Shown here one piece after another: positions 54,589-63,418 of a stretch of 64,000 nucleotides of DNA (its first letter is position 1; each line of letters begins with the position of its first letter). Source of the DNA: Granulicella tundricola MP5ACTX9. GTDB lineage: Bacteria; Acidobacteriota; Terriglobia; Terriglobales; Acidobacteriaceae. Under the pieces are notes generated by a model. The model did no database searches, was not told where the DNA came from, and saw nothing but the letters and a program-made list of their open reading frames with translations. A program made the position numbers and the translations under genes. The DNA lies in NCBI RefSeq assembly GCF_000178975.2, contig NC_015064.1, positions 620,001-684,000 of the forward strand, given 5' to 3'.

Positions 54589-57282
54589 TTAAGCTGTCAT
54601 GGGAATTGTAAGCAGGATTGTGGTGCCGGTGCCTGGGGTGCTGGCGAGTTCAAGGCTGCCCCCGAGCAAGGTAGTGCGCTCTTTCATGCCGCTGATGCCG
54701 TAATGGCCTTCCAGTCGGGCGGCCCGGGTTGGGTCAAAGCCGGTGCCGTTGTCCTGGATGGTGAGAACCAGCATATCGCTTTCGTAGCGTAGATCGACAG
54801 AGGCCTCCGAGGCGTCGGCGTGGCGCTGCACGTTGGAGAGGGCTTCCTGGGCGATGCGGAGGATCTCGTTTTCGGTGGAGTCGTCGAGGTCACGGAAGGC
54901 TCCGCCGATCTTCAGGCGGATGGGGAGCTGGTCTGAGGTGTAACGCTTGACGATCTCTGCGAGGCGCGTGGGGAGGCTGTCCTGCGCGAGGTTAGCGCGG
55001 AGTTTCCATATGCTCTGGCGAGCTGCGGCCAGGCCTTCCGTGACGAGGGTGCGGGTCTGGCGGACCTGCTCCAGGGCAGCGGCGGTTTTGTTGGAGGTGA
55101 GGAGATGGGTGACGATGTCGAGCTGGATGGAGACGCCGACGAAGTCCTGGGCGAGGGTGTCGTGGACCTCACGGGCGATGCGGCTGCGCTCCTGCAGGAC
55201 GGCGTCGAAACGGCTCTGGAGACGCTGCAGGCGGCGACGGTAGAGAGCGATGGCGGCGAGGACGGCGAGGGCTGCGAGGAGGGTGAAGAACCACCAGCGC
55301 TTGTAGAAGGGGCGGACGACGCGGAAGGTGAGGACGGCGCCGGTGGGGCTCCAGAGGCCATCGCTGTTCATAGCCTGGACGCGAAAGGTGTAGTCCTTGC
55401 CGGGGAGGTTGGTATAGGTGGCGGAGCGCTTGTTGGCGGCGTCTGTCCAACCCTTGTCCAGGCCTTCAAGGCGATAGCGATAGCGGACCTTGGACGGCGT
55501 GGTGAAGGTGAGGGCGGCGAACTCAAGGGTGTAGCGTACGTGGCCTGGGGGAATCTCGATAGAGCTGCCGTCCAGAGTGATGGGGGCTTCGTCTACGAGG
55601 AGGCGCTCGATGACGACGGGTGGGGGAATGAGGCTCGTCTGGAGGGTTGCGGGATCTGTGATGGCCGCGCCGCGACGGGTGGCGGACCAGAGCTCGCCGT
55701 TTGCCATCATGGTCATGGCGGGTGAGCCTGCGGCGATCATCTCTTCACTGGGGAGGCCGTCGGCAAGGCCGTAGGTGTTGGTCTGTGCAGGACAGGTTTG
55801 GCCCTGGGCGCAGGCTGCGAGGTCTGCGGCGAGGACGCGCTGGATGCCATGCTCCGTGCGAAGCCAGAGGTAGCCGTGCTGGTCTGGGACGATGGCGTGG
55901 ATGGGGGCATCGAGGCTTTGAGTGGTGACGGTGTGGATGACGCCCTGGGTGAGACTGGCGAGTGCGCCTGCGGAGGTTGCGATCCAGAGGCGACCGGCAG
56001 AGTCCTCTGCCAGAGCTGTGACGATGCCTTGCGGGAGGCCATCGCGGCTGGTGAAGTTCTTGATCTTGCCTTCGGTGCTGCGGTGCGAGAGGCCGCCGGA
56101 GGTGCCGATCCAAAGCTCGTTCTGCCGCGTGAGCATGAGGGTCCCGACGAGGTCTCCGCCGAGTCCGTTGGCGGCGGTGAGGACGTCCATGACTGCGTCG
56201 TGAAGATGGACGAGACCATGGCGTGTGCCGATCCAGAGGGAGCCATCCGGCGCTGTGAGGAGGGCCTGGATGTAATCGTCCGGGAGGCCTTCCGCTGAGG
56301 TGATCTTTTTTACCGTGCCATCTTGGCTGACATGATTGAGACCATCCGGGGTGCCGGCCCAGACGCTTCCATCGAGGCCGGGTGCGAGGGAGAGGATGAC
56401 TGAGCTGGTGAGGCTTTCCAACTTGGCTGGCTGGGTGGTTGTGCTATTGACGATGCGGCGGAGGCCATCATTGCGGGTGCCGATCCATGTGGCTCCGTCG
56501 GTGGCCTGAATGACGGTGGTAAGAGCCTTGTCTGCGAGGGATGGCTCCGTGCGGAAGGCCACGGGCCGCAGGATGTGGAGGCCGGAGGTCTCGGTGCCGA
56601 TCCAGTAGTTGCCTTCATGGTCTTCATAGGTTTGGAGGACGGCGTTGCCGCGCAGAGCGTCGATCGAGGTGGCGGCTTTGGTGCCGGGGTGCAGGATGAC
56701 GAGGCCGTCGTTGGTGCCGACCCAGGCGATGCCGTGGCGATCGACGAAGAGCGATTCGATCCGGCTGCCGGGCAGGTCGGAACCTGCATGCCAGGTCAGG
56801 GAGTTGGTTCCGCTGGTGAAGGTGACGGCGGTGTTGGTGGAGCTCCAGATGGAGCCGGCTGGGCCGTGCAGAGGCTGGTCGTTCTGTGCGGGGAATGGCT
56901 CATCTGCCTTGGCCCTGATGAAGCGGCCATGCTGCAGGAGGACCAGGCCGTCTGATGTACCGATGCGCAGGGAGCCGTCTGGGGCGTTGGCGAGGCAGCA
57001 GATGTCGTCGCTGCGGAAGGCGGGTTCGTTGGAGTGGTCGAATCGTTTGAAGCTGTAGCCATCGAAGCGTGCGAGCCCGGCTTCGGTAGCGATCCAGAGG
57101 AAGCCATCGGCCGACTGCTGGATGGCGTGAACGCTGTTCTGCGGAAGGCCTTCTTCCGTGGACCATGACTGGTGGCGAAGGTATCGGAGATCCTGCGCGG
57201 AGAGGCGGGGGAGGATGCAGGACAGTAAAGACAGGGATGCCCAGACCAGCCGGACGCGACAAGGCATACGAGGAGACATCAT
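54589..57282 (-). CDS. Reg_prop/Y_Y_Y sensor histidine kinase
   Basis: This ~897-residue protein has a signal sequence, about fourteen Reg_prop blades forming a double beta-propeller in the periplasm (about 50-630), a Y_Y_Y domain (about 650-715, YRYRLEGLDKGWTDAANKRSATYTNLPGKDYTFRV core), a membrane helix (about 720-742), HisKA_3 with IAREVHDTLAQDF (phosphorylated His), and HATPase. It is the classical sensor architecture of NarL-coupled kinases in Acidobacteriota and Bacteroidetes. Those in Bacteroidetes often sense polysaccharide fragments. The start is ATG 57282 or 57279 (no strong ribosome site); an upstream TTG is unlikely. Confidence 0.9.
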   Translation of the reverse strand: MMSPRMPCRVRLVWASLSLLSCILPRLSAQDLRYLRHQSWSTEEGLPQNSVHAIQQSADGFLWIATEAGLARFDGYSFKRFDHSNEPAFRSDDICCLANAPDGSLRIGTSDGLVLLQHGRFIRAKADEPFPAQNDQPLHGPAGSIWSSTNTAVTFTSGTNSLTWHAGSDLPGSRIESLFVDRHGIAWVGTNDGLVILHPGTKAATSIDALRGNAVLQTYEDHEGNYWIGTETSGLHILRPVAFRTEPSLADKALTTVIQATDGATWIGTRNDGLRRIVNSTTTQPAKLESLTSSVILSLAPGLDGSVWAGTPDGLNHVSQDGTVKKITSAEGLPDDYIQALLTAPDGSLWIGTRHGLVHLHDAVMDVLTAANGLGGDLVGTLMLTRQNELWIGTSGGLSHRSTEGKIKNFTSRDGLPQGIVTALAEDSAGRLWIATSAGALASLTQGVIHTVTTQSLDAPIHAIVPDQHGYLWLRTEHGIQRVLAADLAACAQGQTCPAQTNTYGLADGLPSEEMIAAGSPAMTMMANGELWSATRRGAAITDPATLQTSLIPPPVVIERLLVDEAPITLDGSSIEIPPGHVRYTLEFAALTFTTPSKVRYRYRLEGLDKGWTDAANKRSATYTNLPGKDYTFRVQAMNSDGLWSPTGAVLTFRVVRPFYKRWWFFTLLAALAVLAAIALYRRRLQRLQSRFDAVLQERSRIAREVHDTLAQDFVGVSIQLDIVTHLLTSNKTAAALEQVRQTRTLVTEGLAAARQSIWKLRANLAQDSLPTRLAEIVKRYTSDQLPIRLKIGGAFRDLDDSTENEILRIAQEALSNVQRHADASEASVDLRYESDMLVLTIQDNGTGFDPTRAARLEGHYGISGMKERTTLLGGSLELASTPGTGTTILLTIPMTA

Positions 57283-57342
57283 CTGGTCTGTTAGCTTAGG
57301 CCACGGATGGACGGCAGGCAACCGTTGCTGTGTGGTGAAGCT

Positions 57343-57984
57343 TCAGACCGCGTCGCGGATGGCGATGTAGCTTTTGGTGAGGCCGAGGACGCGCTCCTTG
57401 AGGATGCGGCAGTCCGGGAAGAGCTGCTTCACTTCGCGGTAGGTGAGGAGACGTATGTCGGAGATCATCTCTTCAACGCGCTCCGGGGTGGGCTTGGTAA
57501 GCAGGCCCCACAGGGTGAAGTGGCGGGCGAGTCGGGTTTGGAGCTTGCGAGGCAGGTACTGGAAGAAGGGCGAGAGCAGATGAGGCTCCAACGGAAAGCT
57601 GCGTGCGGGGGTCTGAATCCAGAGCCTGCCGGCTACGCGGCGAGCCTCCTGGGCGAAGGCCTGCTGGCGCTCCCAGGTGGTCATGTGCTCGATGACGGAG
57701 TTGGAGAAGGCGATGTCGAAGCTGGCATCTGCGAAGGGCAAGGCGGTGGCGTCGCCGCTGACGGCGGTGAACCGGTTGCCGTCCAGCCTGTCCGGGAAGC
57801 GTAGGTTGACAAGAGTCACGGGGAAGGCGGTCTCGTTGGTGGTCTCAGCGAGCCAGGTGTTGGTGGCTCCGCCGATGTCAACGACTCGGGTCTGCGCGGA
57901 GGGTGCGAAGAGCGCGAAGAACTGCTTCATCCTGCGGCGGCGGAAGATGATGAACAGCTTCTGATGGATGGTGATGAGCTTCAT
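57343..57984 (-). CDS. Class I SAM-dependent methyltransferase (last gene of operon)
   Basis: ATG 57984 overlaps the radical SAM stop by four bases (ATGA), and AGGAG lies ten bases upstream. The 213-residue product has VVDIGGATNTWL as motif I, GDATALPFADASFDIAFSNSVIEHM as motifs III/IV (Methyltransf_11 layout), and RRVAGRLWIQTPARSFPLEPHLL. The last pattern occurs in small-molecule or glycan methyltransferases. The N-terminal basic stretch (LFIIFRRRRM) is short. It closes the six-gene operon. Confidence 0.8.
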   Translation of the reverse strand: MKLITIHQKLFIIFRRRRMKQFFALFAPSAQTRVVDIGGATNTWLAETTNETAFPVTLVNLRFPDRLDGNRFTAVSGDATALPFADASFDIAFSNSVIEHMTTWERQQAFAQEARRVAGRLWIQTPARSFPLEPHLLSPFFQYLPRKLQTRLARHFTLWGLLTKPTPERVEEMISDIRLLTYREVKQLFPDCRILKERVLGLTKSYIAIRDAV

Positions 57985-59039
57985 GGGGTGGCAGCTCCTT
58001 GCGGTGCGCGGTAGTTGAGGGAGCAGACGCAACGCTGACAGATGGGGTTGGCGGCGACGTCAAGCTGGCTGCGGAATGCGAGGGCGGCTGGGCTGTTCAG
58101 CGCGTCCTCCAAGGCGCCGCTGCTGGCGGAGCCAATGGGTGCATGGAAGAAGCAGGGCCGGATGCGTCCATCGACCTCCATGACGGCGGAGACCCAGGGT
58201 GCATTGCAGATGGGAGCGCGTGGGGGTGTGGCTTCAAGCCGCTCACGGAAGCGGGTGGCGAGGCGGCGGAGTTTGGCTTCGCTTTCTACGATGAACCTGG
58301 CCTGTATATCCGCTTGATGCTCATGGATGAGTGCTTCTATCTCCTGCTCCAGTGAGAGGACCTCCGCATGGTTGAGGCCGATCTCATCCTTGCGCTCTGC
58401 CTCCCAGGGCTGCTCGCGATTGAAGGCGGTGGACTGCACGTCCGCGGGGAGGAAGGAGATGCTATCGAGCGCGAGAGAGTGGGCCGCCTGGACAGCCGCA
58501 CGGAGGTGCATGTGGTTCTGCTTCTGGACGGTGGTGCGGCAGGTGATGGGTATCGATGGGCGGAGGAGGCGAACGGCTTCAACACCCTGGGCGATGACCT
58601 CGAAGGCACGGGGTACGCGGCGGATGTGATTGTGTATCTCGGGAGGGCCGTCGATGGAAAGGATGACGTCATCGATTCCGGCGGCGATCAGCGCGGCTTT
58701 GTTGCGAAGAAGCAGGCCGGTGGTGAGCAGGGTGATGCGAATGTCGAGGGTGTGGAGGAGATCGCAGATGGCGGCGAGGGCGGGGTTGAGGAGCGGCTCT
58801 CCGCCGGTGAGCACGACCTGGCGGACGCCGAGGGCGTGGAATGAATCGAGGTGGCGCGTCACCTCTGCGGCGGTCATTGTGCGGCTGTCTTTGCGTTGCC
58901 AGATATCGCACATCACGCAACGGCAGTTGCACTGCGTGTGGACGTTGAGCAGGAGGATGGGGAGGTGGGAGATGCGGGCGGAGTCAAGAACGGCTGGACT
59001 GGTAATGGGCGCGGGCTGGATCTCATAGAGCTGCGACAC
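57981..59039 (-). CDS. Radical SAM enzyme with SPASM-like C-terminus
   Basis: GTG 59039 has AGGAGGT five to six bases upstream; the longer frame would overlap the preceding gene by about 145 bases. The 352-residue protein has the radical SAM cluster in QCNCRCVMCDIW (CxxxCxxC) and VVLTGGEPLLNP, and a C-terminal cysteine set in RAPICNAPWVSAVMEVDGRIRPC and NPICQRCVCSLN. The latter would bind an auxiliary iron-sulfur cluster. Such enzymes modify peptides, sugars or cofactors. It lies between the fusion gene and the last methyltransferase, with short overlaps on both sides. Confidence 0.85.
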   Translation of the reverse strand: MSQLYEIQPAPITSPAVLDSARISHLPILLLNVHTQCNCRCVMCDIWQRKDSRTMTAAEVTRHLDSFHALGVRQVVLTGGEPLLNPALAAICDLLHTLDIRITLLTTGLLLRNKAALIAAGIDDVILSIDGPPEIHNHIRRVPRAFEVIAQGVEAVRLLRPSIPITCRTTVQKQNHMHLRAAVQAAHSLALDSISFLPADVQSTAFNREQPWEAERKDEIGLNHAEVLSLEQEIEALIHEHQADIQARFIVESEAKLRRLATRFRERLEATPPRAPICNAPWVSAVMEVDGRIRPCFFHAPIGSASSGALEDALNSPAALAFRSQLDVAANPICQRCVCSLNYRAPQGAATP

Positions 59040-60963
59040 GGTGGACCTCCTTGCCGCCGAGACGGAGCGTGCCTCGGCCAAGAACGGCCTCCGCGGATTC
59101 GAAGAGAGTAGTGATGGGCGCGCGGAGCCACCGGAGATTGCCTGCCACTTCGAGTGGCTCAAGGCCATCGCGAAGATGAAAGGGAAGTCGTTCGTAGAGC
59201 GTCTGCGATGCGAGTTGGACGCGGCCGGCGAGAAGGACCAGCTCGACTTGATCGAAGCTCAAGTTTGCGAGGGTGTCTGCGGGATTGTGGGGGGTCTCGC
59301 GCACGGCGATCAGATCGGCACGGGCGCCCGGGGTGATGTGGCCTTCGCCCTCCTGCAGGCAGAGCATCTCTGCGGGGCTTGCCGTGACGAGATTGAAGAG
59401 GGTGGCTGCATCCAGGTGCTGCTCTCGGTAGAGAAGGTTGACTTCGTCGAGAAGGTCTCCCGCCGCAGTCAGGGGTGAGTCGCTGCCGAGAGCGACGCGG
59501 TCGATTCCATTGATGAAGGAGTTGGCGGGCGTCTGATGGAAGAGGAACTGGTTTGAAGTGGGGCAAAGGATGAGGGCCGTGCGGCGCTGGTTGAGAAGCG
59601 CGGCGTCATCGGGCGTGAAGGCCAGACCATGCACGAGCAAGGTGTGCGGGCCGAGGAAGCCGAGATCATCAAGCGCGGCGAGTTCGCTGCGGGCCTGGAC
59701 GTCGACCCCTTCACCGGCGTGGATGATGAAGGGCAGATGGGACGAAGCGGCTTGAAAACGGTCGGCGATATCCGGGGCGAAGTCCAGCGAGTGAGCCCAG
59801 CCGAAGTCTTCGACGACACGCACGGGGAAGTCCGGCAGCGTGCATTCCAGATGAAGTGGATTGTGATGGCAGACGGTGGTCACGCCGCAGAGGAGATTGC
59901 GGATTGCGCCCCACCACACTCGCGTCTCCAGCGGGACGCGTTTGTGGAGGTCGATTATTTCTGCGTGGAGTTTGTGGATCTCTCGCGCCCATTCAGCGGA
60001 GTTACTGTACGGTGCTTCGCTGGGGCTTCGACCGAGATTTGGAAAGAGGGCGAACTCCAGATGGTCGTGCGCGTTGATGAGGCCGGGGAGAAGGACGAAA
60101 CCTGAGAGATCGATAGAAGACAGAACTGAGTCTGGTGCCTCTGTGTGCTGGGCGAAACGGCCCTCAATCGTGGATAGTGTGCCACGCTGCCAATCCTTGG
60201 AACCGATGCACCATGTTGTGTTGGTCAATTGGATTGAATCAGCTCGATGGCTGAGTTTAGATGGGGTGCGCTTCTTCAGCTTGAGGATGTAGATTGCCGG
60301 TACTGTGGTCAGGGCTTCGTATTCCTTGAGCCTGCCGGTGCGCTCGAACAGGGGGCGTTCGGGGGCGTCGAAGGATGGCTCAAGCAGGGTTACGAGGTCG
60401 AAGCCTGCGCTGGTAAAGGCCTGGACGATCTCATCGAGCGACGGGGATTCGGCGGCGATGTCAAAGGTTTCGCCGCTTACGGTGAAGCTGCGCGTCCAGC
60501 CGCGCTCGCGTGCTGTGCCGGGATGCATATCCGATAGGAGCAGGCAGCCGCCCGGCTTGAGCGCACGCGCGCACTCTGCTGCGAAGGACGGGAGATCCGG
60601 AAGATAACTGAGGACGAAGGATGAGAGCAGGCAGTCCTGCGAGCAGTCTTCGGCCGGCAGGGAGGAGCAGTCGCCATGGATAAGTACGGCCTGAAGCGCG
60701 AGCTTGGAGCTTGCGTGTTCGAGCATCGTGGAGGAGGAGTCGATGCCTGTCAGCGATGCGGGTTCAAGAGCTTCAAGCCTGTGCAGCCAGCGGCCCGTGC
60801 CGCAGCCTATATCCAGCCAGTGCTTGCCGAGCGCGGTGGGGAGGAGTGGCGTGAGGGTGCGCTCCTCAAGCGACAGGAGAGGGTTCTGCTGCGTGTCGTA
60901 GACCTCCGCCCAACGATCGAAGACGCCGCTTTGAGGCGTGTCAATGGTAGGCGTTTCGGTCAC
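59023..60963 (-). CDS. Methyltransferase-amidohydrolase fusion protein
   Basis: GTG 60963 overlaps the previous stop by four bases and has GGGAGAG upstream. The 646-residue product joins a class I methyltransferase (about 1-240; WLDIGCGTGRWLHRLEAL) to an amidohydrolase of the TRZ/ATZ type (about 250-640). Metal-site residues are the HDH of LINAHDHLEFALF, His of FIIHAGEGVD, a His in LLVHGLAF and the Asp of ALGSDSPLT. The two domains have separate ancestries, and the fusion implies consecutive steps on one substrate. Amidohydrolases of this class deaminate or dechlorinate heterocycles or hydrolyse C-N bonds. The substrate is unknown. Confidence 0.82.
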   Translation of the reverse strand: MTETPTIDTPQSGVFDRWAEVYDTQQNPLLSLEERTLTPLLPTALGKHWLDIGCGTGRWLHRLEALEPASLTGIDSSSTMLEHASSKLALQAVLIHGDCSSLPAEDCSQDCLLSSFVLSYLPDLPSFAAECARALKPGGCLLLSDMHPGTARERGWTRSFTVSGETFDIAAESPSLDEIVQAFTSAGFDLVTLLEPSFDAPERPLFERTGRLKEYEALTTVPAIYILKLKKRTPSKLSHRADSIQLTNTTWCIGSKDWQRGTLSTIEGRFAQHTEAPDSVLSSIDLSGFVLLPGLINAHDHLEFALFPNLGRSPSEAPYSNSAEWAREIHKLHAEIIDLHKRVPLETRVWWGAIRNLLCGVTTVCHHNPLHLECTLPDFPVRVVEDFGWAHSLDFAPDIADRFQAASSHLPFIIHAGEGVDVQARSELAALDDLGFLGPHTLLVHGLAFTPDDAALLNQRRTALILCPTSNQFLFHQTPANSFINGIDRVALGSDSPLTAAGDLLDEVNLLYREQHLDAATLFNLVTASPAEMLCLQEGEGHITPGARADLIAVRETPHNPADTLANLSFDQVELVLLAGRVQLASQTLYERLPFHLRDGLEPLEVAGNLRWLRAPITTLFESAEAVLGRGTLRLGGKEVHRVAAL

Positions 60964-62429
60964 AGACTCTCCCGCTTGGGCTTGCGCAGGGCGATGAACT
61001 GCTGGGCGAGATGGAGCTCGAACGGATGCTTGTAGACGTGGAAGGTGTAGCGCCAGGCGCTGAGCGCTTTGAGTAGCAGGCGGCTCCACTGCGGGGCGCG
61101 GATGTCCTGCACAGTGGGCCAGCGTGATCCGACTACGGTTTCAAAGTTATCGATGAGTTTCTTGGTCTTCTGCTTGAGCCAGGGCGCGTTGGTATCGATG
61201 CGCAGCGTGAAGTTCATCCACTCTTCGGTGGCCCAGCCTGCGGGGGTGTCGGGGAAAGGGACTTCGATGTCACCGTACATCTCACCGCCGGCCTTATGGG
61301 GCTGGGGGGTGGGGGTGTAGTGCTGGATGATGATCTCTGAGTCCGGGTTGATGCGCTTGATCTTGCGGATGAAGCGGAGGCTCTCCTGGGTGTCGCGGTC
61401 TGGGTCGTTGGGATTTCCGATGACAAAGGAGAACTCCGGGATGATGCCGAACTCATAGGTGCGCCGTGCGATCTCAAGGGTCTGTTCGGTGGTGATGCCC
61501 TTCTGCATCTCTTCGAGGACCCAGTCAGAGCCGGACTCCGCGCCGAAGAAGATCATGGCGCAGCCGGCGCGCTTGATGGCTGCCCAGGTCTCATCTGAGT
61601 AGCGGGACATGATGTCCACGCGAGCTTCACACCACCAGCGCAGGTTGAGATGAGCCATGCGGTCGCAGAGCTCGCGTGCCTTGTCTTCGCGGAGGAAGAA
61701 GTTCATGTCGTAGAACTGGACGGAGTCGGCACCGTAACGGTCGACGAGATGAGTGAGGATGGCGACGGTGCGTTCGGGCGACTCGAACTTTTCCTTGTTC
61801 CCGTAGGCTGCATGGACGCCGCAGAAGCTGCAGTTGAAGGGGCAGCCGATGCTGGCGTGATGGACGGCCGTGCGCTTTCCGAAGAAGGATGGGCGCAGGT
61901 ACTTCTCTACCGGCAGACGATGGAAGGGAGACCAGGGGAACTCGTCCGGTCCCTTCATGGCGCGTTCTCCGTTGTCATGACGGAGGCCGAACATATCCTT
62001 GTAAAGCAGGCCTTTGATGGAGGTGAGCTCGCGCTTTCCGCGGATGGCCTCCATCAGTTCAAGCAGCGTGTCTTCGCCTTGTCCGCGGACGACGTAATCG
62101 ACGTAACGTGCGTTGAGCGCCGCGTCCGGATAGAGGGAGGGGAAGTATCCTCCCCAGCAGATTTTGACTTCAGGATGGAGCCGGCGGATTTCACGCGAGG
62201 TCTCCATGGCTGCGACCATCTGCGGCCCCGGCATACAGGAGACGCCGAGGAGTTCGACGTGGTGCTGGCCGATCAGCTCGAGGATTCTGCCCGTGGGATC
62301 GTCTTCCAGATTGCCGTCGACAATCTCATAGTCTTCCGTGCCTTCCAGCGCGGCTGCGAGGGCGAGCACGGCAAGGGGGAGACGGCGATTGCGCGGCCTG
62401 GTGGCACGTGGATGGTAAAGGATGATCAT
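60960..62429 (-). CDS. B12-binding radical SAM enzyme (class B type)
   Basis: This 489-residue protein has an N-terminal B12-binding-like domain (about 1-140; CWGGYFPSLYPDAAL is the usual GGxHxxxxP region, and the base-off His motif DxHxxG is not evident) and a radical SAM core with SIGCPFNCSFCGVH (CxxxCxxC). The TIM barrel continues with GADSVQFYDMNFFLRED and FFGAESGSDWVLEEM. Members methylate unactivated carbons or rearrange rings in antibiotics, bacteriochlorophylls and hopanoids. ATGA overlaps join it to the genes on both sides. Confidence 0.87.
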   Translation of the reverse strand: MIILYHPRATRPRNRRLPLAVLALAAALEGTEDYEIVDGNLEDDPTGRILELIGQHHVELLGVSCMPGPQMVAAMETSREIRRLHPEVKICWGGYFPSLYPDAALNARYVDYVVRGQGEDTLLELMEAIRGKRELTSIKGLLYKDMFGLRHDNGERAMKGPDEFPWSPFHRLPVEKYLRPSFFGKRTAVHHASIGCPFNCSFCGVHAAYGNKEKFESPERTVAILTHLVDRYGADSVQFYDMNFFLREDKARELCDRMAHLNLRWWCEARVDIMSRYSDETWAAIKRAGCAMIFFGAESGSDWVLEEMQKGITTEQTLEIARRTYEFGIIPEFSFVIGNPNDPDRDTQESLRFIRKIKRINPDSEIIIQHYTPTPQPHKAGGEMYGDIEVPFPDTPAGWATEEWMNFTLRIDTNAPWLKQKTKKLIDNFETVVGSRWPTVQDIRAPQWSRLLLKALSAWRYTFHVYKHPFELHLAQQFIALRKPKRESL

Positions 62430-63418
62430 GCCGGCACCTTCGCGGTATAGATACGGAATTGCGAGGGCGTTCTACGGTGTTTGAGCCTTGCGATCAGAGG
62501 CCGAAGCGCCCACTTGATGCCATAGAAGGGTCTGAACTCCTGCCACGTAAGCTCATGGGTTCTCGCAAGATCTTCAAGGCGCTCGGGAGTGAGGAACTCC
62601 TGGCTTTGAAGCGAGTTGGAAGCAAAGCCATAGGCGGCTCTGAACTGCATGTGCTTCTCTTCCACCATCATCACGCCGCTTTCCTGTTTGGCATACCAGG
62701 GTGTATCCGCGATGACGACGGTGCCGGATGGGCGCAGGCATCGCAGTGCCTCCGCAAGCGTCTTTCTGTAGTCCTGCGAGTAGTGAAAGGAGGCGTTGAA
62801 GATGGCGAGATCAAACGTCTCTGAGGCAAAGGGCATATCGTCCAGGCTTGCTTGTACGCGGGGAAACATCACGGGCAGTTGAGAGGAGAAGTTCGAGCCG
62901 GCGGAGAGACCGTCACGATCGTTGGTGAGAAGATCGACCGCTACGGGCAGATGCCCCAGACGCGAGAGCCGATAGCTGAGCCATCCGTTGCCGGCGCCGA
63001 GATCGAGGATGCGAAGCGGTTGTTGCCGTTGGTCAGCAAGCGGCTTGAGGATGTGCTGAAGCAGATGGTCGAATGTTCTGGCGCGGATCTTCCACTGTGC
63101 CGTCATCTTTCCGGAGAGGTCTTGATACGGGAGAGCGTGATAGTACGTGGGATCAAGACTGCCGCGGCCTTCCGCGTTGCGAATGAACTCATACTCAGCG
63201 ACGAAGCGTTCATAGTCCGCGGCCAGATGGGGCGCGAGGCTGCACCAGATACCATTTCGGAACTCTGTCACTGAGCCGCACTTTGAGCAGCGCAGGGCAG
63301 CTGAGGGTGTGTCCAGAGAGGAGAGAGTTGCCGCGCAGGACCAGCATAGGATCTTCACACTGCTGCCCGATAGAGCGTGATCGGTGGCCGTTGTTGAGAT
63401 GGATGCCTGCGCTGTCAT
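62426..63418 (-). CDS. Methyltransferase with N-terminal zinc ribbon
   Basis: This 330-residue protein has an N-terminal zinc-ribbon-like region (CWSCAATLSSLDTPSAALRCSKCGS: CxxC and CxxC, 25-48) and a Methyltransf_11-type domain with RILDLGAGNGWLSYRLSRLG and DDMPFASETFDLAIFNASFHYSQD. It resembles uncharacterised small-molecule methyltransferases found beside radical SAM genes. Starts ATG 63418 in a four-base overlap with the upstream gene's stop. The zinc ribbon is also seen in proteins that have lost a DUF-type Trm112 module, so a separate activator may not be needed. Confidence 0.83.
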   Translation of the reverse strand: MTAQASISTTATDHALSGSSVKILCWSCAATLSSLDTPSAALRCSKCGSVTEFRNGIWCSLAPHLAADYERFVAEYEFIRNAEGRGSLDPTYYHALPYQDLSGKMTAQWKIRARTFDHLLQHILKPLADQRQQPLRILDLGAGNGWLSYRLSRLGHLPVAVDLLTNDRDGLSAGSNFSSQLPVMFPRVQASLDDMPFASETFDLAIFNASFHYSQDYRKTLAEALRCLRPSGTVVIADTPWYAKQESGVMMVEEKHMQFRAAYGFASNSLQSQEFLTPERLEDLARTHELTWQEFRPFYGIKWALRPLIARLKHRRTPSQFRIYTAKVPA

